From NCBI RefSeq assembly GCF_000948985.2, contig NZ_CP059733.1:1-64000 (forward strand): 64,000 bases of DNA, in the 5' to 3' direction. Every line of letters starts with the position of its first letter. The stretch's first letter is position 1. Source of the DNA: Thalassomonas viridans (GTDB taxonomy: Bacteria > Pseudomonadota > Gammaproteobacteria > Enterobacterales > Alteromonadaceae). The notes under the pieces were generated by a model, which was not told the DNA's origin, did no database searches, and saw only the letters and a program-made list of their open reading frames with translations. A program made the translations under genes and the position numbers. Shown here piece by piece: positions 31,485-41,005 of this stretch.

Positions 31485-32256
31485 TTTATACTCCTTGTTG
31501 TGAATTGGCTCCAAAATCATATTAGCATCAAATGTTAAATATTTGTTGATCTTTTTTGAGTGCGTTACCACAAGATTAGTTTGTGATTTAAATCAAATTT
31601 TTCATAAAAATAAATTTTCCTTTTAAGGAAATAAAGCTTGCCACATGTGAAGGATTGCGCCCGGGCGGATTTTTCCTTTTGCTTGTTTACCGGTCGAAAG
31701 CGAATTGCCCTATTGAAATGCTGAGTGTTTTAATTAATTGTTTTTGTTTCTCTTTTGTTTTATGTTTTTCTGGTCTGACCTTAGGGCACTTCAACCTGGG
31801 CTGATGAAAAAACTGAAAATTCACCGGGAAAAATAGTCTTTTTTCTGTCATGAAAATTTATTGTTAATGAGTGTTGACACTCAGTTACAACTCCTTTACA
31901 TTGTTCATCAATTAATCAGATGTATCTCAAATGTTAATTTTGTGTTGCTTTGGTTATCAGTGATATTGGAGGGCGTCAAGGGCTGACAAACTTCAGTTGT
32001 ATATTGCATATCAAATCACTTAAATGGAAATACAAGGAATCGGTATGTTAAATATTTCATCTCTACTTTGCTTGTCGGCGCTCCTGAAAAGGCGTTCTGT
32101 CACAACTCTTATCCTTTAACGTTCGAAATTTACACAGTCTGATGTGTGGCCTGCTTATTCTCCGGAGTAAGGGCCGGGCTCAACTTCAGATTATTTGTTG
32201 CTTACGACCATAGAAACTGAAAACTTGCGATCTAGCTGCAAGTAAAGGGATTTAAA
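31485..32256. other. Long divergent promoter region of the secreted-protein island
   Basis: 772 bases between the minus-strand member 2 and the plus-strand 604-aa gene, AT-rich and without an annotated gene. The only candidate coding element is a very short ORF at 32045-32119, listed separately. The region is longer than two promoters need, so it may hold regulatory sites for the island. Confidence 0.4.
32045..32119 (+). CDS. Possible short leader peptide
   Basis: ATG 32045 is preceded by ACAAGGAATCGGT, a good ribosome-binding site, and opens a 24-codon frame (MLNISSLLCLSALLKRRSV...) with a hydrophobic start and two basic residues. It lies 138 bases before the large secreted-protein gene. 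It could be a leader peptide, a small membrane peptide, or chance. No other evidence supports it. Confidence 0.2.
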   Translation: MLNISSLLCLSALLKRRSVTTLIL

Positions 32257-34071
32257 ATGAATAAAGTATTATCGCGCCTGATGATGGCGGGCACCTGTAT
32301 GGCAATGTCATTGACGGCTTCCGCTGTCGAGCAGGCCTGTAGCGCCAGCGTGCAGTTAACCAACTACACCCCGGGTATTTGTTATTATGACTTCGATCAG
32401 CAGACCTGTACCGATACCTGTGCTACCGCTGATCCGCAATTCCAATCGGCTTGTTTTGCCGAAATAGACTTACCCTGCGGCCTTAAAGAAGATCTGTTTG
32501 CCAATGCCGCCGGCCACCAGCAAAGAGACCAGTACGACTGGGTACATATTTCCGATCTTTTGAGCTATCCGGCACTGCAAAGTGAGCTGCATGTGTTGCA
32601 GCAAGAGCTCTATCAAACCTTGTACGAGGACTATCTGACCTTCCCGGCGAAAATAGTTTTTAGTGAGGCAAGCCAGGAACTTAAAAAACAAAACTTCAGG
32701 TTTGACATGATCGACGCCAGCAAGGCGATCACAACTCCCCTCAATGATTCCGGCCTGTACCGGCGTCTTTCCCTGGGGCAGGCACTGGAAGGGGAAGTAC
32801 AAACCGAGCTCGACACCCTGCATGAGAAAATCTCGCAGTTCCCCCTGTTCAGCCAGACGGAAAAAACAAACTTATCCAATGAACTCAACACCCTGAAAAA
32901 CAGCCAGCTGATGTTCTGGAATTTTATTTCCCGCTATCCCACCGCCAGTGTGGCCGCCAGCCGGGTCAGTCTGTTAAACAGCAAGTTGCTTAACTATGTC
33001 AACGGCTTAAATGAGCTTTCGCCGGAAAAATTTACCTATATGTTCAACAAGTCGGCGCTGCTGACACAAAGCCATGATATCAACCTGCGCCTGTGCCAGC
33101 CGGACGGTTTCCAGGCCTGTTACGATGCCATTGCCAATAACGATCCCGCCGGTTTCTATCTGGGCAAAGATCAGCGGCTGACTTACTTCGAAGAGGCCTT
33201 AACCTTGCTGGCCCAGGAAGTGGAAGCGCTGAAGTTAAGCTTTGATCCGGATCTCAATCCGGGTACGCCGGGGGCCTTCACCGCACCTGATTTTACCGGC
33301 TTTATCAACGAACAGCTTACCGCCTATAGCAGCAATCCGGGGCTGGATACCCTGAATAAACTGGAATCCGCCATTAATATCGCCTTTTTGCAGCAGGGCA
33401 ATACCGGGCTGGAACTGTTCGAGCAAATAAAGCAAAGCACCGCCAGCCATATCCAGGGACGTGCCTTCCTGGCGCCTGTGGAATACAAAAACCCCCTGTT
33501 ATGTAGCGATTTCAACAACCTGGATCCGCAAATACAGCAAATTCAGGAAGAACTGGCGGCCAAGGTGGCCGAAGGGGATGCCATCTTTGAGAAGATGAAT
33601 CAAAACGGCTATTCGAACGAATTGCTGGCGCAGCTTGAGGCGATTGTCGATCGTATTTTAGAGCTGGAACGGATGAGCAGCCGTTTATTCAGCGTCGACC
33701 GCTTTACCGACGACAGGAAGATCAATGTCCTGTGGCGCCTCGGCGACAGCCAGGAAGTCTTCAACAGCGCCAGCGATCAGGTCACGGTGGAATTTGTGGC
33801 TCTGGACGGCATGTTCTGGATGCCTTCCATGTCGATCCAGCTGCAGCAGCTGATGCCCAGCATCGAAAGTGTTTCAACCATGCAGGGCTCCTTGTTGCCT
33901 GCCGCCGACGGCCGGATATCCGGCATGCGCAGCCTGAATTTAAGCCTGCGCCAATCGCCTTATGCCGCCTGTTCGCCGGCCAACTCAGAACTAAAAATGG
34001 TGGTTTCCACCACCAATGCCGCCGGTGTGAAAACCAGACATGCGCTGACGGCGACGTTAAATGAACTATAA
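32257..34071 (+). CDS. Large secreted helical protein, unknown family
   Basis: 604 residues with a signal peptide (about 1-23, cleavage after LTASA). A Cys-rich N-terminal segment follows (seven cysteines within about residues 28-74, including CTDTCATADPQ). The body is mostly amphipathic helix (about 90-480) and the C-terminal 110 residues look beta-rich. I recognise no domain. The ribosome-binding site is AAAGGGATTTAAA. A 49-base gap separates it from the next secreted protein, so the two are probably co-transcribed. A long scaffold or adhesin-like surface protein is a guess from shape only. Confidence 0.7.
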   Translation: MNKVLSRLMMAGTCMAMSLTASAVEQACSASVQLTNYTPGICYYDFDQQTCTDTCATADPQFQSACFAEIDLPCGLKEDLFANAAGHQQRDQYDWVHISDLLSYPALQSELHVLQQELYQTLYEDYLTFPAKIVFSEASQELKKQNFRFDMIDASKAITTPLNDSGLYRRLSLGQALEGEVQTELDTLHEKISQFPLFSQTEKTNLSNELNTLKNSQLMFWNFISRYPTASVAASRVSLLNSKLLNYVNGLNELSPEKFTYMFNKSALLTQSHDINLRLCQPDGFQACYDAIANNDPAGFYLGKDQRLTYFEEALTLLAQEVEALKLSFDPDLNPGTPGAFTAPDFTGFINEQLTAYSSNPGLDTLNKLESAINIAFLQQGNTGLELFEQIKQSTASHIQGRAFLAPVEYKNPLLCSDFNNLDPQIQQIQEELAAKVAEGDAIFEKMNQNGYSNELLAQLEAIVDRILELERMSSRLFSVDRFTDDRKINVLWRLGDSQEVFNSASDQVTVEFVALDGMFWMPSMSIQLQQLMPSIESVSTMQGSLLPAADGRISGMRSLNLSLRQSPYAACSPANSELKMVVSTTNAAGVKTRHALTATLNEL

Positions 34072-34120
34072 CTGACACCCTATAAGCAATAACTAAGCAA
34101 TCATAGCAAAGGAAGCAAAA

Positions 34121-35056
34121 ATGAAAAAAGCAATGACGGCGATAGCAAGTATCTTACTATCAACCATGGTTTACAGCGGCAATGCGACGGCATCTGAAGT
34201 GATTTTTGATGCCGCCAGAGACTGCCAGGCGAGAAACACCACCACAGGCATACGTTATGTGCCCGCCTGTGATTTCCAGGCCAGGCAAATAACCCCGGAC
34301 GTATATAACAATATTGCCGATGTTTCCCTGATTGGCGCGCCAAACTTTAAAACTATGCTCAATTACGACTTTACCTGCGAGTCCTTAAAGCCGTTAAGCA
34401 TTTCTATGGCCATGGTGGGTGATGGTATTGAAAAACTGAGCACTACCCTTGCCGGTAAAGCCAGTTCTTCGACGGATGTCGCCAGCATTACCCATGGCTT
34501 TATGCAGTCGCAGTTAAACCTGAACTCCCTCAATGGCGCCATAGGTTTCCAGGCGATCAAACCCGGCTGCCAGATGACAGTGGAAGCGCTGGTTTCCTAT
34601 CCTGAGCCCGACTACCTGAGTGCGGTGAGCAACGGCATCAAGCAGATGGACGGCACCCTGGCAACCATCTTAAGTTTCACCACGCCGACCACAGAATACA
34701 TTAATGCCATCGGCTACCTGCAACTGGGCATCAGCTTACTGGTGGCGCAGCAGCAAACCTTCGATCTGACAGACTTAGGCGAAGCCCTGATGTACGACCT
34801 GTACCAGGAAACTATCGATAATATGGAAACCGCCATGAATTCCTTAACCGTTAATTGCCAGAACAGCGGCAGCAGCTACTGCACCCAGGCATTGGCCGAT
34901 ACCCGCAATACCCTGGCGCAATTGATTTCCTTAAACGACCAAAAACTTGACCAGATGAAAACCTTTGTGGGAGGCCAGTTAAGCTGGCTGAACGGTCAGT
35001 CGGTTGATTTAAGAGGCGATTTATCCAAATTGCAAAACGTATACAACGCTCTATAA
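34121..35056 (+). CDS. Secreted protein, unknown family
   Basis: 311 residues with a signal peptide (about 1-24, cleavage after GNATA). The first part of the mature protein has three spaced cysteines (DCQARNTTTG...PACDF...FTCESL) and two more pairs later (GCQMTV, NCQNSGSSYC). Most of the rest is Leu/Thr-rich helix. It follows the 604-aa gene by 49 bases with an AAAGGAAGC site and resembles it in general style, an N-terminal Cys-rich part and then helices. No known domain. It likely works outside the cytoplasm with its neighbours. Confidence 0.7.
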   Translation: MKKAMTAIASILLSTMVYSGNATASEVIFDAARDCQARNTTTGIRYVPACDFQARQITPDVYNNIADVSLIGAPNFKTMLNYDFTCESLKPLSISMAMVGDGIEKLSTTLAGKASSSTDVASITHGFMQSQLNLNSLNGAIGFQAIKPGCQMTVEALVSYPEPDYLSAVSNGIKQMDGTLATILSFTTPTTEYINAIGYLQLGISLLVAQQQTFDLTDLGEALMYDLYQETIDNMETAMNSLTVNCQNSGSSYCTQALADTRNTLAQLISLNDQKLDQMKTFVGGQLSWLNGQSVDLRGDLSKLQNVYNAL

Positions 35057-35096
35057 GTTCATTTTCTTTCAGGAAAGGGGCTTAGTTGTAGCCTTC

Positions 35097-35134
35097 GGGT
35101 GATGCTTGTCCGGATTTTCCGGGCACAGTCACCC
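35097..35134 (+). other. Intergenic hairpin between two secreted-protein genes
   Basis: GGGTGA...TGTCCGG pairs with CCGGGCA...TCACCC around an ATTTT loop. There is no T run after it, so it is more likely an mRNA stability or processing element than a terminator. It would set the relative yield of the genes on either side. Confidence 0.45.
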
Positions 35135-35166
35135 ACCTTTAAAACATGTTAACAAGGAGTTTAACA

Positions 35167-37212
35167 GTGAACAGAAAAGCAGTATTGAGCCTTTCTATTG
35201 CCGCCGGCATAGGGCTTAGCAGTGGTGGCGTTATGGCGCTACCGGATGTAACTAAAGGTAATCCTTTACCTATTTTGAATATCATCACCCCGGACACTGT
35301 CGGTGATATTATGCCGGATCACGAAAATCCGAATACCCTGCACGTCGGCCCAGCCCGCAAAAAAGAAGTGTACGGTAATTATGCTCACTTAGGCGGTAGC
35401 GGTCCTATGTGTGTGGATTTCGTCAATATCCAGCACCAGGCCTATTTAACCCTGCCAACCGTAGCACAAAGGGAAGCGGCGGTAGAAAATAATACTTATG
35501 TCAGTAACTGGTTCCAGTTATCTTACGCCATCAATGCGGAAAATGATGCGCGTATCGCCGGTATCACCGAGGCTTTCGACCAGATCGCGGCGTTAGGTGT
35601 TGAAAATGCCGAGCGTGAAGCCCAGTGGATAGCGTTAAGAGATAAATGGCGTGATCTGGGGTTAACCATTTCCGATCTGGAAGGCCGCTTAGATGACCTT
35701 AAAGACGAGGAAGCTGAGAAGCGCCGTCTTTTATCTAACCAGAATACCCTGAATACTTCTACCTGTATGGCGATGGCTGCTACCGATCCCAACGGTATGG
35801 TGCAGTGTATTATCAATAACTCTAACTGGTATTTGGCGGAAACCACCAAGATCGATAACTGGTACAGCGAAACCAAGGCGCCGTTAGATGCCGAGCTGGC
35901 TGATGCCAAGGCAGAAAAAAGCGCCATGTCTGACGCTTATTATGCCGCGAAAGGCGCCGATGAAGCCTATGATAACGAGATCGCCAACATCGAAGCGGCG
36001 CATACCTTCAGCTACCTGATCCTGGAAGCCCAATGGGGCGTTGCCAACCGTTCATGGGAACTGGAAACGGATGTGCTGGAAGAAGAAGGTTCTGAAGTTG
36101 TCGGCCGCGTGAGTGCCGGTTATAACCTGTTCGGTAATGAAACCATTGCCCTGGCGAACACTTTAGCTGCCAATGCCGACAAGCTGACGCAAGCGGGTCT
36201 TGGGCCATATGAAGTGAAAGAGTTGAACGTATTTAACGTGCGTCTGAACTCGGGTATTACTATCACCAATGTTAACACCGACCTGGGCGACAATGCGCCG
36301 GGCTGGCATAAAAACGTGATCAGCTACCCTGCCGACACCCTGATGAGCAACAACATTCTTAACGAATGGGCCATGCCGTTTGAGCGTGAAGACCGCGCAG
36401 AAACCCTGCACTTCGACTCTATGGACAAAGACTCTTTCGCTTCCGGCGGATTTGACTTCTACGTCACTAAAAGCGCCAGCTGTGCCGAGTACGAGCAGGC
36501 GGTTGAAGAAACTTATACCTCAACTACCGATGGCGGTATCGACGTTTCCTGGACCGTTAACTACAACTACGCAGAGCCTGCGCCGGATCATACGGTTTTC
36601 ACCCAGAATGTCGGTTTGTCGTATAACTACTACGCCTACCCGGGCAAAATCAAAGGTGAGTGTACCATTAACGTTGACCGTATGAACACTTACTGGAGAA
36701 ATGCCGGTAAGAAATCTTCCTGGAGCTGGTTCCGCAAGAAGAACGAGAGCTGGGACAACACCCGTCAGACCGTCAAAAACGACATGGGCATGGAATGTAT
36801 AATCGACCTGCCGCCGCAAAGTGACGATCAGGATGAAGCGCTGAAAATCGCCGAAGATTTCGAGCGTGCCATGTATGACGACATGTGGCAGATGTTCATC
36901 GCCGTTTACGCGAAAGAATACACGGTTGAAGTCGTAGAGCCGGATACTCCTGAGCTTGAGAAAAGCACAGTGGGCGCGTCTTTGGGCAACGGCTTAATCG
37001 CCGCCTGTCCTGCCAATGTCTGGTGTCAGATCGGTGGTATCGTCCTGAAAACACTTGATGAATTAGGTGGCTCTAAAGCTCAGGGCACTACTTCTTCTTA
37101 TGCCCGTGAATACGGCACCATCAAGAAAGTTTACGACAAGGATACCTGGACTGTTAAACAAGGCAGCAGCTCCATTGACGTAAAAGTTTGTAAAACCGGC
37201 ACATGTAGCTAA
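35167..37212 (+). CDS. Large secreted protein with central coiled coil
   Basis: 681 residues from GTG 35167, which has an ideal AAGGAG site seven to twelve bases upstream and yields a signal peptide (MNRKAVLSLSIAAGIGLSSG..., about 24 residues). An in-frame ATG 21 bases earlier overlaps that site and is less likely. Residues about 120-290 are heptad-rich coiled coil with a small Cys loop (STCMAMAATDPNGMVQC). The C-terminal half is rich in Tyr/Trp and beta-type sequence (YEVKELNVFNVRLNSGITIT). A perfect terminator follows. Unknown family; an elongated surface protein is inferred. Confidence 0.72.
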   Translation: MNRKAVLSLSIAAGIGLSSGGVMALPDVTKGNPLPILNIITPDTVGDIMPDHENPNTLHVGPARKKEVYGNYAHLGGSGPMCVDFVNIQHQAYLTLPTVAQREAAVENNTYVSNWFQLSYAINAENDARIAGITEAFDQIAALGVENAEREAQWIALRDKWRDLGLTISDLEGRLDDLKDEEAEKRRLLSNQNTLNTSTCMAMAATDPNGMVQCIINNSNWYLAETTKIDNWYSETKAPLDAELADAKAEKSAMSDAYYAAKGADEAYDNEIANIEAAHTFSYLILEAQWGVANRSWELETDVLEEEGSEVVGRVSAGYNLFGNETIALANTLAANADKLTQAGLGPYEVKELNVFNVRLNSGITITNVNTDLGDNAPGWHKNVISYPADTLMSNNILNEWAMPFEREDRAETLHFDSMDKDSFASGGFDFYVTKSASCAEYEQAVEETYTSTTDGGIDVSWTVNYNYAEPAPDHTVFTQNVGLSYNYYAYPGKIKGECTINVDRMNTYWRNAGKKSSWSWFRKKNESWDNTRQTVKNDMGMECIIDLPPQSDDQDEALKIAEDFERAMYDDMWQMFIAVYAKEYTVEVVEPDTPELEKSTVGASLGNGLIAACPANVWCQIGGIVLKTLDELGGSKAQGTTSSYAREYGTIKKVYDKDTWTVKQGSSSIDVKVCKTGTCS

Positions 37213-37225
37213 GTTTTGCTTGTGA

Positions 37226-37256
37226 CTGAAAGGGCGCTGCCCTTTCAGTTTTTTTT
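37226..37256 (+). terminator. Strong terminator after the coiled-coil secreted protein
   Basis: A perfect 10-bp stem, CTGAAAGGGC / GCCCTTTCAG, with a three-base loop is followed by eight T. It ends the transcript of the three large secreted-protein genes and shows that the next gene starts after it. Confidence 0.93.
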
Positions 37257-37278
37257 GGAAAAAATGAAGGAGTCAGTT

Positions 37279-37830
37279 TTGAAAAAAGCAGTTGTTTCCG
37301 CCTTGGTGATAGGGGCCCTGGCATGGTCGGCAAAACAATTTTTCTTTGAGCAGGCAGAGTCGTCGGCAAAGGTGACAGAGGAAGTCGAGGTTCAGCCGGT
37401 AGCGCAAGCCGAACCTGAAGTTGCCGAAACCGCACCGGTGACTAAGCCGGTTGTAAAAGCCCCTGAAACTCTAGAGCAGCCCAGGGAAGAGTTTAAAGAA
37501 GTGATGGCCGCGACCTTATCCGGTGACAGGCGGCAGCAGCAGGAGCAGGCATTAGAAAAAGTTAAAGAATTATTTCCCCAGCTAAAAGAAGAGATCGAAA
37601 GCTATCAGTTTGAAACTGACAGGCAACACGAAAAACTAGCTCAATACAAACAGCTTACCGCGAAAAGAAACACCCTGGTCAAAGAAGGCCATGTGCCCGA
37701 GGACCTGATACTGCAACTTAAGGAAGAGCGGGAAGCCTTACTGGCGGCGGCAAAAACATTAGGCGAGCGCGGCATGAAAATCAATGCCGCTATCCGCGAA
37801 GCCGCTATTGAGTACGAACAGAATTTATAG
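37279..37830 (+). CDS. Membrane-anchored coiled-coil protein
   Basis: 183 residues from TTG 37279, six bases after a clear AAGGAG; the in-frame ATG at 37264 lacks a good site, and longer starts fall inside the terminator. One N-terminal helix (about residues 4-24) is followed by an acidic Pro/Val/Glu-rich linker (about 30-70) and a long coiled coil (about 85-180). The helix could be a membrane anchor or an uncleaved signal. This layout suits a periplasmic tether or assembly factor for the surrounding exported proteins, which is inference. No recognised family. Confidence 0.65.
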   Translation: MKKAVVSALVIGALAWSAKQFFFEQAESSAKVTEEVEVQPVAQAEPEVAETAPVTKPVVKAPETLEQPREEFKEVMAATLSGDRRQQQEQALEKVKELFPQLKEEIESYQFETDRQHEKLAQYKQLTAKRNTLVKEGHVPEDLILQLKEEREALLAAAKTLGERGMKINAAIREAAIEYEQNL

Positions 37831-37867
37831 TGCGAAACCTGGCTGCATAACAGCTACAGGTTCGCAC
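37830..37867 (+). terminator. Hairpin after the coiled-coil gene
   Basis: GTGCGAAACCTG pairs with CAGGTTCGCAC (one unpaired A) around a 15-base loop. The following ACACAAGTTTTC has only a weak T run, so this may be a partial terminator. Confidence 0.5.
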
Positions 37868-37949
37868 ACAAGTTTTCATTGGTAAAAGCACAGGGGAATT
37901 CAGCTTGTTTCCCTGTTGGATAAGTTAACCGCTAAATAACGGACTAGAT

Positions 37950-40364
37950 ATGAAAAAGGTTTTTAAATTAGGGGGCATTGCCTTTAGTCTTGCCCTTGCC
38001 GGCTGCGGAGGGGCGGCCAACGCCAGCCCGCCGTCTGCCGAGGCTAAATCCCAGGCCAATACCGGTATGACCCGGGTATTGGTGTTATTGCAAGATAACA
38101 GCAACAGCGACAACCAGGCAACGGACTGTTCCGCTGTTTCCCAGGCGATAACCGCCGCAATCCCGGCCAATATCGTCGGCTTGAAAGAGCACACCCTGAG
38201 CCAGCTGGCGTTCTCAACAACCCTGGCCAATGCCGGGGATAACCGCTTGCAGGACGACACGGGAGAGCTGTATGCCGATCCCAGCGCCGCGGAAAAAATC
38301 AGCTTTGGTTATGTTGACGTACCCAGCGACCAGTGGCAGGCCAATCCCGTGCTTACGGTCGACCCCGCCAGCATAGCGGTGGAAGGCAGCTGTACCCTGG
38401 TGCAGGCGGTCACCTTGTCCAGCACCGAACTGACGGTAAGTACCGCCGAGGTGTTTCACGACTGGGCCTCGCCCGAGTCGCTGGAAAACCAGCAGGCGTA
38501 TGACAGTGCGCCGTTCGAGTTTTTGCAGCAGCAATACGGTTATGCCGACTTAGGTTACGGTGATTATGTCAAAGGGGGCATTTGGCTGAACTTCCCCTAT
38601 GCCGTAGTGCCTGAGTTCAGGGACAGCGCCTTTGCCCTGCACTGGGCGGCGCAGGAAAGCGACTTTTCCCAGCGTGCGGCCAATTTAATCCCGGCTTCTG
38701 TCAGCACCCGGTCTTATACCGGCTGGTCAGACAGCTGCCAGCCGATCAGCATGCGTGTCGGCAATGACATTGATTTTACCAACGGTAGTATCCGCATCGG
38801 CAATGTTGTTGAAGAGTGCCAGCAAACCCCTTTCTTCTCCCTGGATAACAGCCAGCCGTTGCCAGAGGTGAACAGCTACGAGTTTGCCACTTATTTATAT
38901 CAGGCCAACCGCCTGAATTACATCATGTTGCCTCTCGATGAAAATGGCGACGCGGTTAATTGCAACCGTATGGACATCAGTACCGATGCCGGGTGCAGCA
39001 AGCAGGTGATTCACGGCATAGAGCCGGTCATTTTTGATTTTATCAGCCAGGATAAAGACCTGTTTGTTGAGGTTAATTATGCCGGTTATGTGCAGAAAAC
39101 CTATCTGCTCAGCGGTGTCGACGGCACTATCTCGGAAGTGGCTTCTACCCGGTTTGCCGGCGGCGTTAACCCGACACCGGACCCAGACCCCGATCCGGAC
39201 CCAGATCCCGACCCGGACCCAGATCCCGACCCGGACCCAGATCCTGACCCGGACCCTGATCCGGACCCAGACCCTGATCCTAAGGTGACCATACTTTATC
39301 TTGCCCAGGATGCCTTATCCGGAGCAAACCAGGTGAGCGACTGTAGCGATCTTGCCCTCGCGATAACAAACTCGCCGGCAGAAAATACTCTGGGGCTGGC
39401 GGATCTGGATACCGAGAAAATGGCCTTTGCCACCTTATTATCCAAGGCCGACGGCGGCCGCCTGACCGGCACCGAGGGGGTGTTAAATGTCAAAGCCTTA
39501 ACCTCCCAGCGCTACAGCTATCGTTATATCGAAATGTCGCAGGCGGACTGGCAGGCAAATCCTGTGCTAACCGTAGATCCCGATATGGTTGCCATTGCCG
39601 GCAGTTGTGCCGTGCCGCAGTCGGTGCAAACCTACCGTACCGATCTGACGGTGAAAACGGCCGAGTCGCTTAAAAACTGGGCTTCGGCAGAAGCGCAGGA
39701 AAAGCAGGCCAAATATGATAATGCCACCAGCGACTTTGTCCGTTCTTTATACGGCTTTGAAGGCCTGGCCTTCGGCGACTATGCTAAAGGCGGCATCTGG
39801 TTTGATCATCCCAGGTATGACGCCCCGGGCACCTGGCCGACAAAAGAGTTTGCCCTGCATTGGTCGGTGGCAGAAAAAGACCTTCAGGCGCTGGCGAACG
39901 AGCTGATCCCTGCCGTTATCCAGCAGCAGCCATTAACCGGCTGGTCCGATAATTGTCAGAATATCTCCATGAGGGTGGCGACAAAAGCAGACTTCAGCGA
40001 CGCCAGCATTCCTTTTGCCAATAAGCCGGGACAGTGCCAGGACAAGCCGCTGTTCAGCCTGCCGGCCACCGATAACCTGCCCGTGGTAGACAGCACAGAG
40101 TTTATCAGCTACCTGACCGACGCAAACCGTTTGCACCATATTACCGTGCCGATGAATTTGGACGGCGGCCAGGCCAGTTGTGAGCCCCGTGACCTGCACT
40201 CTCCCCAGGGCTGTAGCGGCCAGATTGTCGCCAGCGTTGAACCTTTGTTAAGAAGTTTCATCAAGGGAGCGAGCGATTTATTTGTCCAGGTTAATTTTGA
40301 TAATTTCATTATCAAAACCTACCGGATAAGCGCCGCAACCGGCGAGATACAGGAAGTCGAGTAG
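37950..40364 (+). CDS. Lipoprotein with two homologous halves joined by a Pro-Asp linker
   Basis: 804 residues. The lipoprotein signal ends LALAGC (Cys19), with Gly at +2, compatible with outer-membrane sorting. Residues about 45-400 and 430-804 are clear repeats of one another: QANPVLTVDP, KGGIW, FALHW, GWSDxCQxISMRV and ANRL recur in the same order with matching cysteines. Between them lies a (Pro-Asp)17 linker. Each half begins with a hydrophobic strand (RVLVLLQDNS / TILYLAQDAL). I recognise no family. The two-domain surface lipoprotein most likely arose by internal duplication. Confidence 0.75.
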   Translation: MKKVFKLGGIAFSLALAGCGGAANASPPSAEAKSQANTGMTRVLVLLQDNSNSDNQATDCSAVSQAITAAIPANIVGLKEHTLSQLAFSTTLANAGDNRLQDDTGELYADPSAAEKISFGYVDVPSDQWQANPVLTVDPASIAVEGSCTLVQAVTLSSTELTVSTAEVFHDWASPESLENQQAYDSAPFEFLQQQYGYADLGYGDYVKGGIWLNFPYAVVPEFRDSAFALHWAAQESDFSQRAANLIPASVSTRSYTGWSDSCQPISMRVGNDIDFTNGSIRIGNVVEECQQTPFFSLDNSQPLPEVNSYEFATYLYQANRLNYIMLPLDENGDAVNCNRMDISTDAGCSKQVIHGIEPVIFDFISQDKDLFVEVNYAGYVQKTYLLSGVDGTISEVASTRFAGGVNPTPDPDPDPDPDPDPDPDPDPDPDPDPDPDPDPDPDPKVTILYLAQDALSGANQVSDCSDLALAITNSPAENTLGLADLDTEKMAFATLLSKADGGRLTGTEGVLNVKALTSQRYSYRYIEMSQADWQANPVLTVDPDMVAIAGSCAVPQSVQTYRTDLTVKTAESLKNWASAEAQEKQAKYDNATSDFVRSLYGFEGLAFGDYAKGGIWFDHPRYDAPGTWPTKEFALHWSVAEKDLQALANELIPAVIQQQPLTGWSDNCQNISMRVATKADFSDASIPFANKPGQCQDKPLFSLPATDNLPVVDSTEFISYLTDANRLHHITVPMNLDGGQASCEPRDLHSPQGCSGQIVASVEPLLRSFIKGASDLFVQVNFDNFIIKTYRISAATGEIQEVE
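39177..39281 (+). repeat. Pro-Asp coding repeat
   Basis: Seventeen consecutive Pro-Asp codon pairs plus a final Pro. Codons vary (CCG/CCA/CCC/CCT, GAC/GAT) in an approximate 18-base higher-order period, which points to expansion by tandem duplication. It encodes a stiff, acidic linker between the two halves of the lipoprotein. Confidence 0.9.
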
Positions 40365-40456
40365 TTATTGCTAACGCATAACCGATAGAAAGAAAAAGCG
40401 AGCCATGTTTTTGCCCGGCATCAGCATGGCGAGCTTTGCTACAAGGAAGAAGAAAG

Positions 40457-40927
40457 ATGAAAATGCGGATATTGTTATTGTGTTTATGCTGCATCACCAG
40501 CCAGGTTTTTGCGGCAACTTTAGTGCAGATCGGCGGACCGCGCTACACCTTAACGACAGTGACACCGGATGACTTTTATGCCGTCGCCGGCGGCTACCAG
40601 GCGGATATCACCATAGAGGGTGAATACGGCCAGGAGCTGCAAATCGACATTGCCATGCGCATCAGCGGCCATGCCGACCAAAACCAGCCTTCCCCCAGCC
40701 CCTTGCTTTATTTTTATGATGCCGAGTTAACGGCCATATGCAGTAATACCGCTATCGGGCAAGACAGTTCGTATGCCTATCGCATGGAGACGCAGGGGGA
40801 GCTGCAGGCGTTAATCAATCGCCGGATGAGCTTTAACCAGCGCTGCACTAACCTAACCTTAACCGTCAACTCCACCATGCTTAACCCGGACATAGAAATA
40901 AAACTGGCGATGATGGAGGTATTTTAG
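40457..40927 (+). CDS. Secreted beta-rich paralogue family, short divergent member 3
   Basis: 156 residues from ATG 40457 (AAGGAAGAAGAAAG site; a second ATG lies 6 bases on). Signal peptide about 1-19. It retains the family plan in short form: VQIGGPRYTLTTVTPDDF, EYGQELQIDIAMRISGH, AICSNTAIGQDSS, RCTNLTLTV and a final KLAMMEVF. It lacks the DxDNKNE segment of type 1 and the N-terminal extension of type 2. It heads the main array, 92 bases after the two-halved lipoprotein. Function unknown. Confidence 0.75.
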   Translation: MKMRILLLCLCCITSQVFAATLVQIGGPRYTLTTVTPDDFYAVAGGYQADITIEGEYGQELQIDIAMRISGHADQNQPSPSPLLYFYDAELTAICSNTAIGQDSSYAYRMETQGELQALINRRMSFNQRCTNLTLTVNSTMLNPDIEIKLAMMEVF

Positions 40928-41005
40928 CGGCTGGCGCTAGCGGGAGTCAGCAGAGATTTTTCATTGGTATTTTTTACAATAACTATAAAAAAGATGGGTC
41001 GCATA

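Noticed and set aside
31485..31571. 29-codon N-terminal extension of secreted member 2
   Set aside because: The internal ATG at 31484 has an AAGGAG site and begins a good signal peptide. The extension would bury that signal.
37216..37278. Upstream ATG start for the coiled-coil protein
   Set aside because: This start lies inside a strong terminator. The TTG at 37279, with an AAGGAG site and a following N-terminal helix, is the better choice.
39101..39292. Gly-Ser repeat protein on the minus strand
   Set aside because: It is only the reverse reading of the Pro-Asp codon repeat inside the lipoprotein gene.
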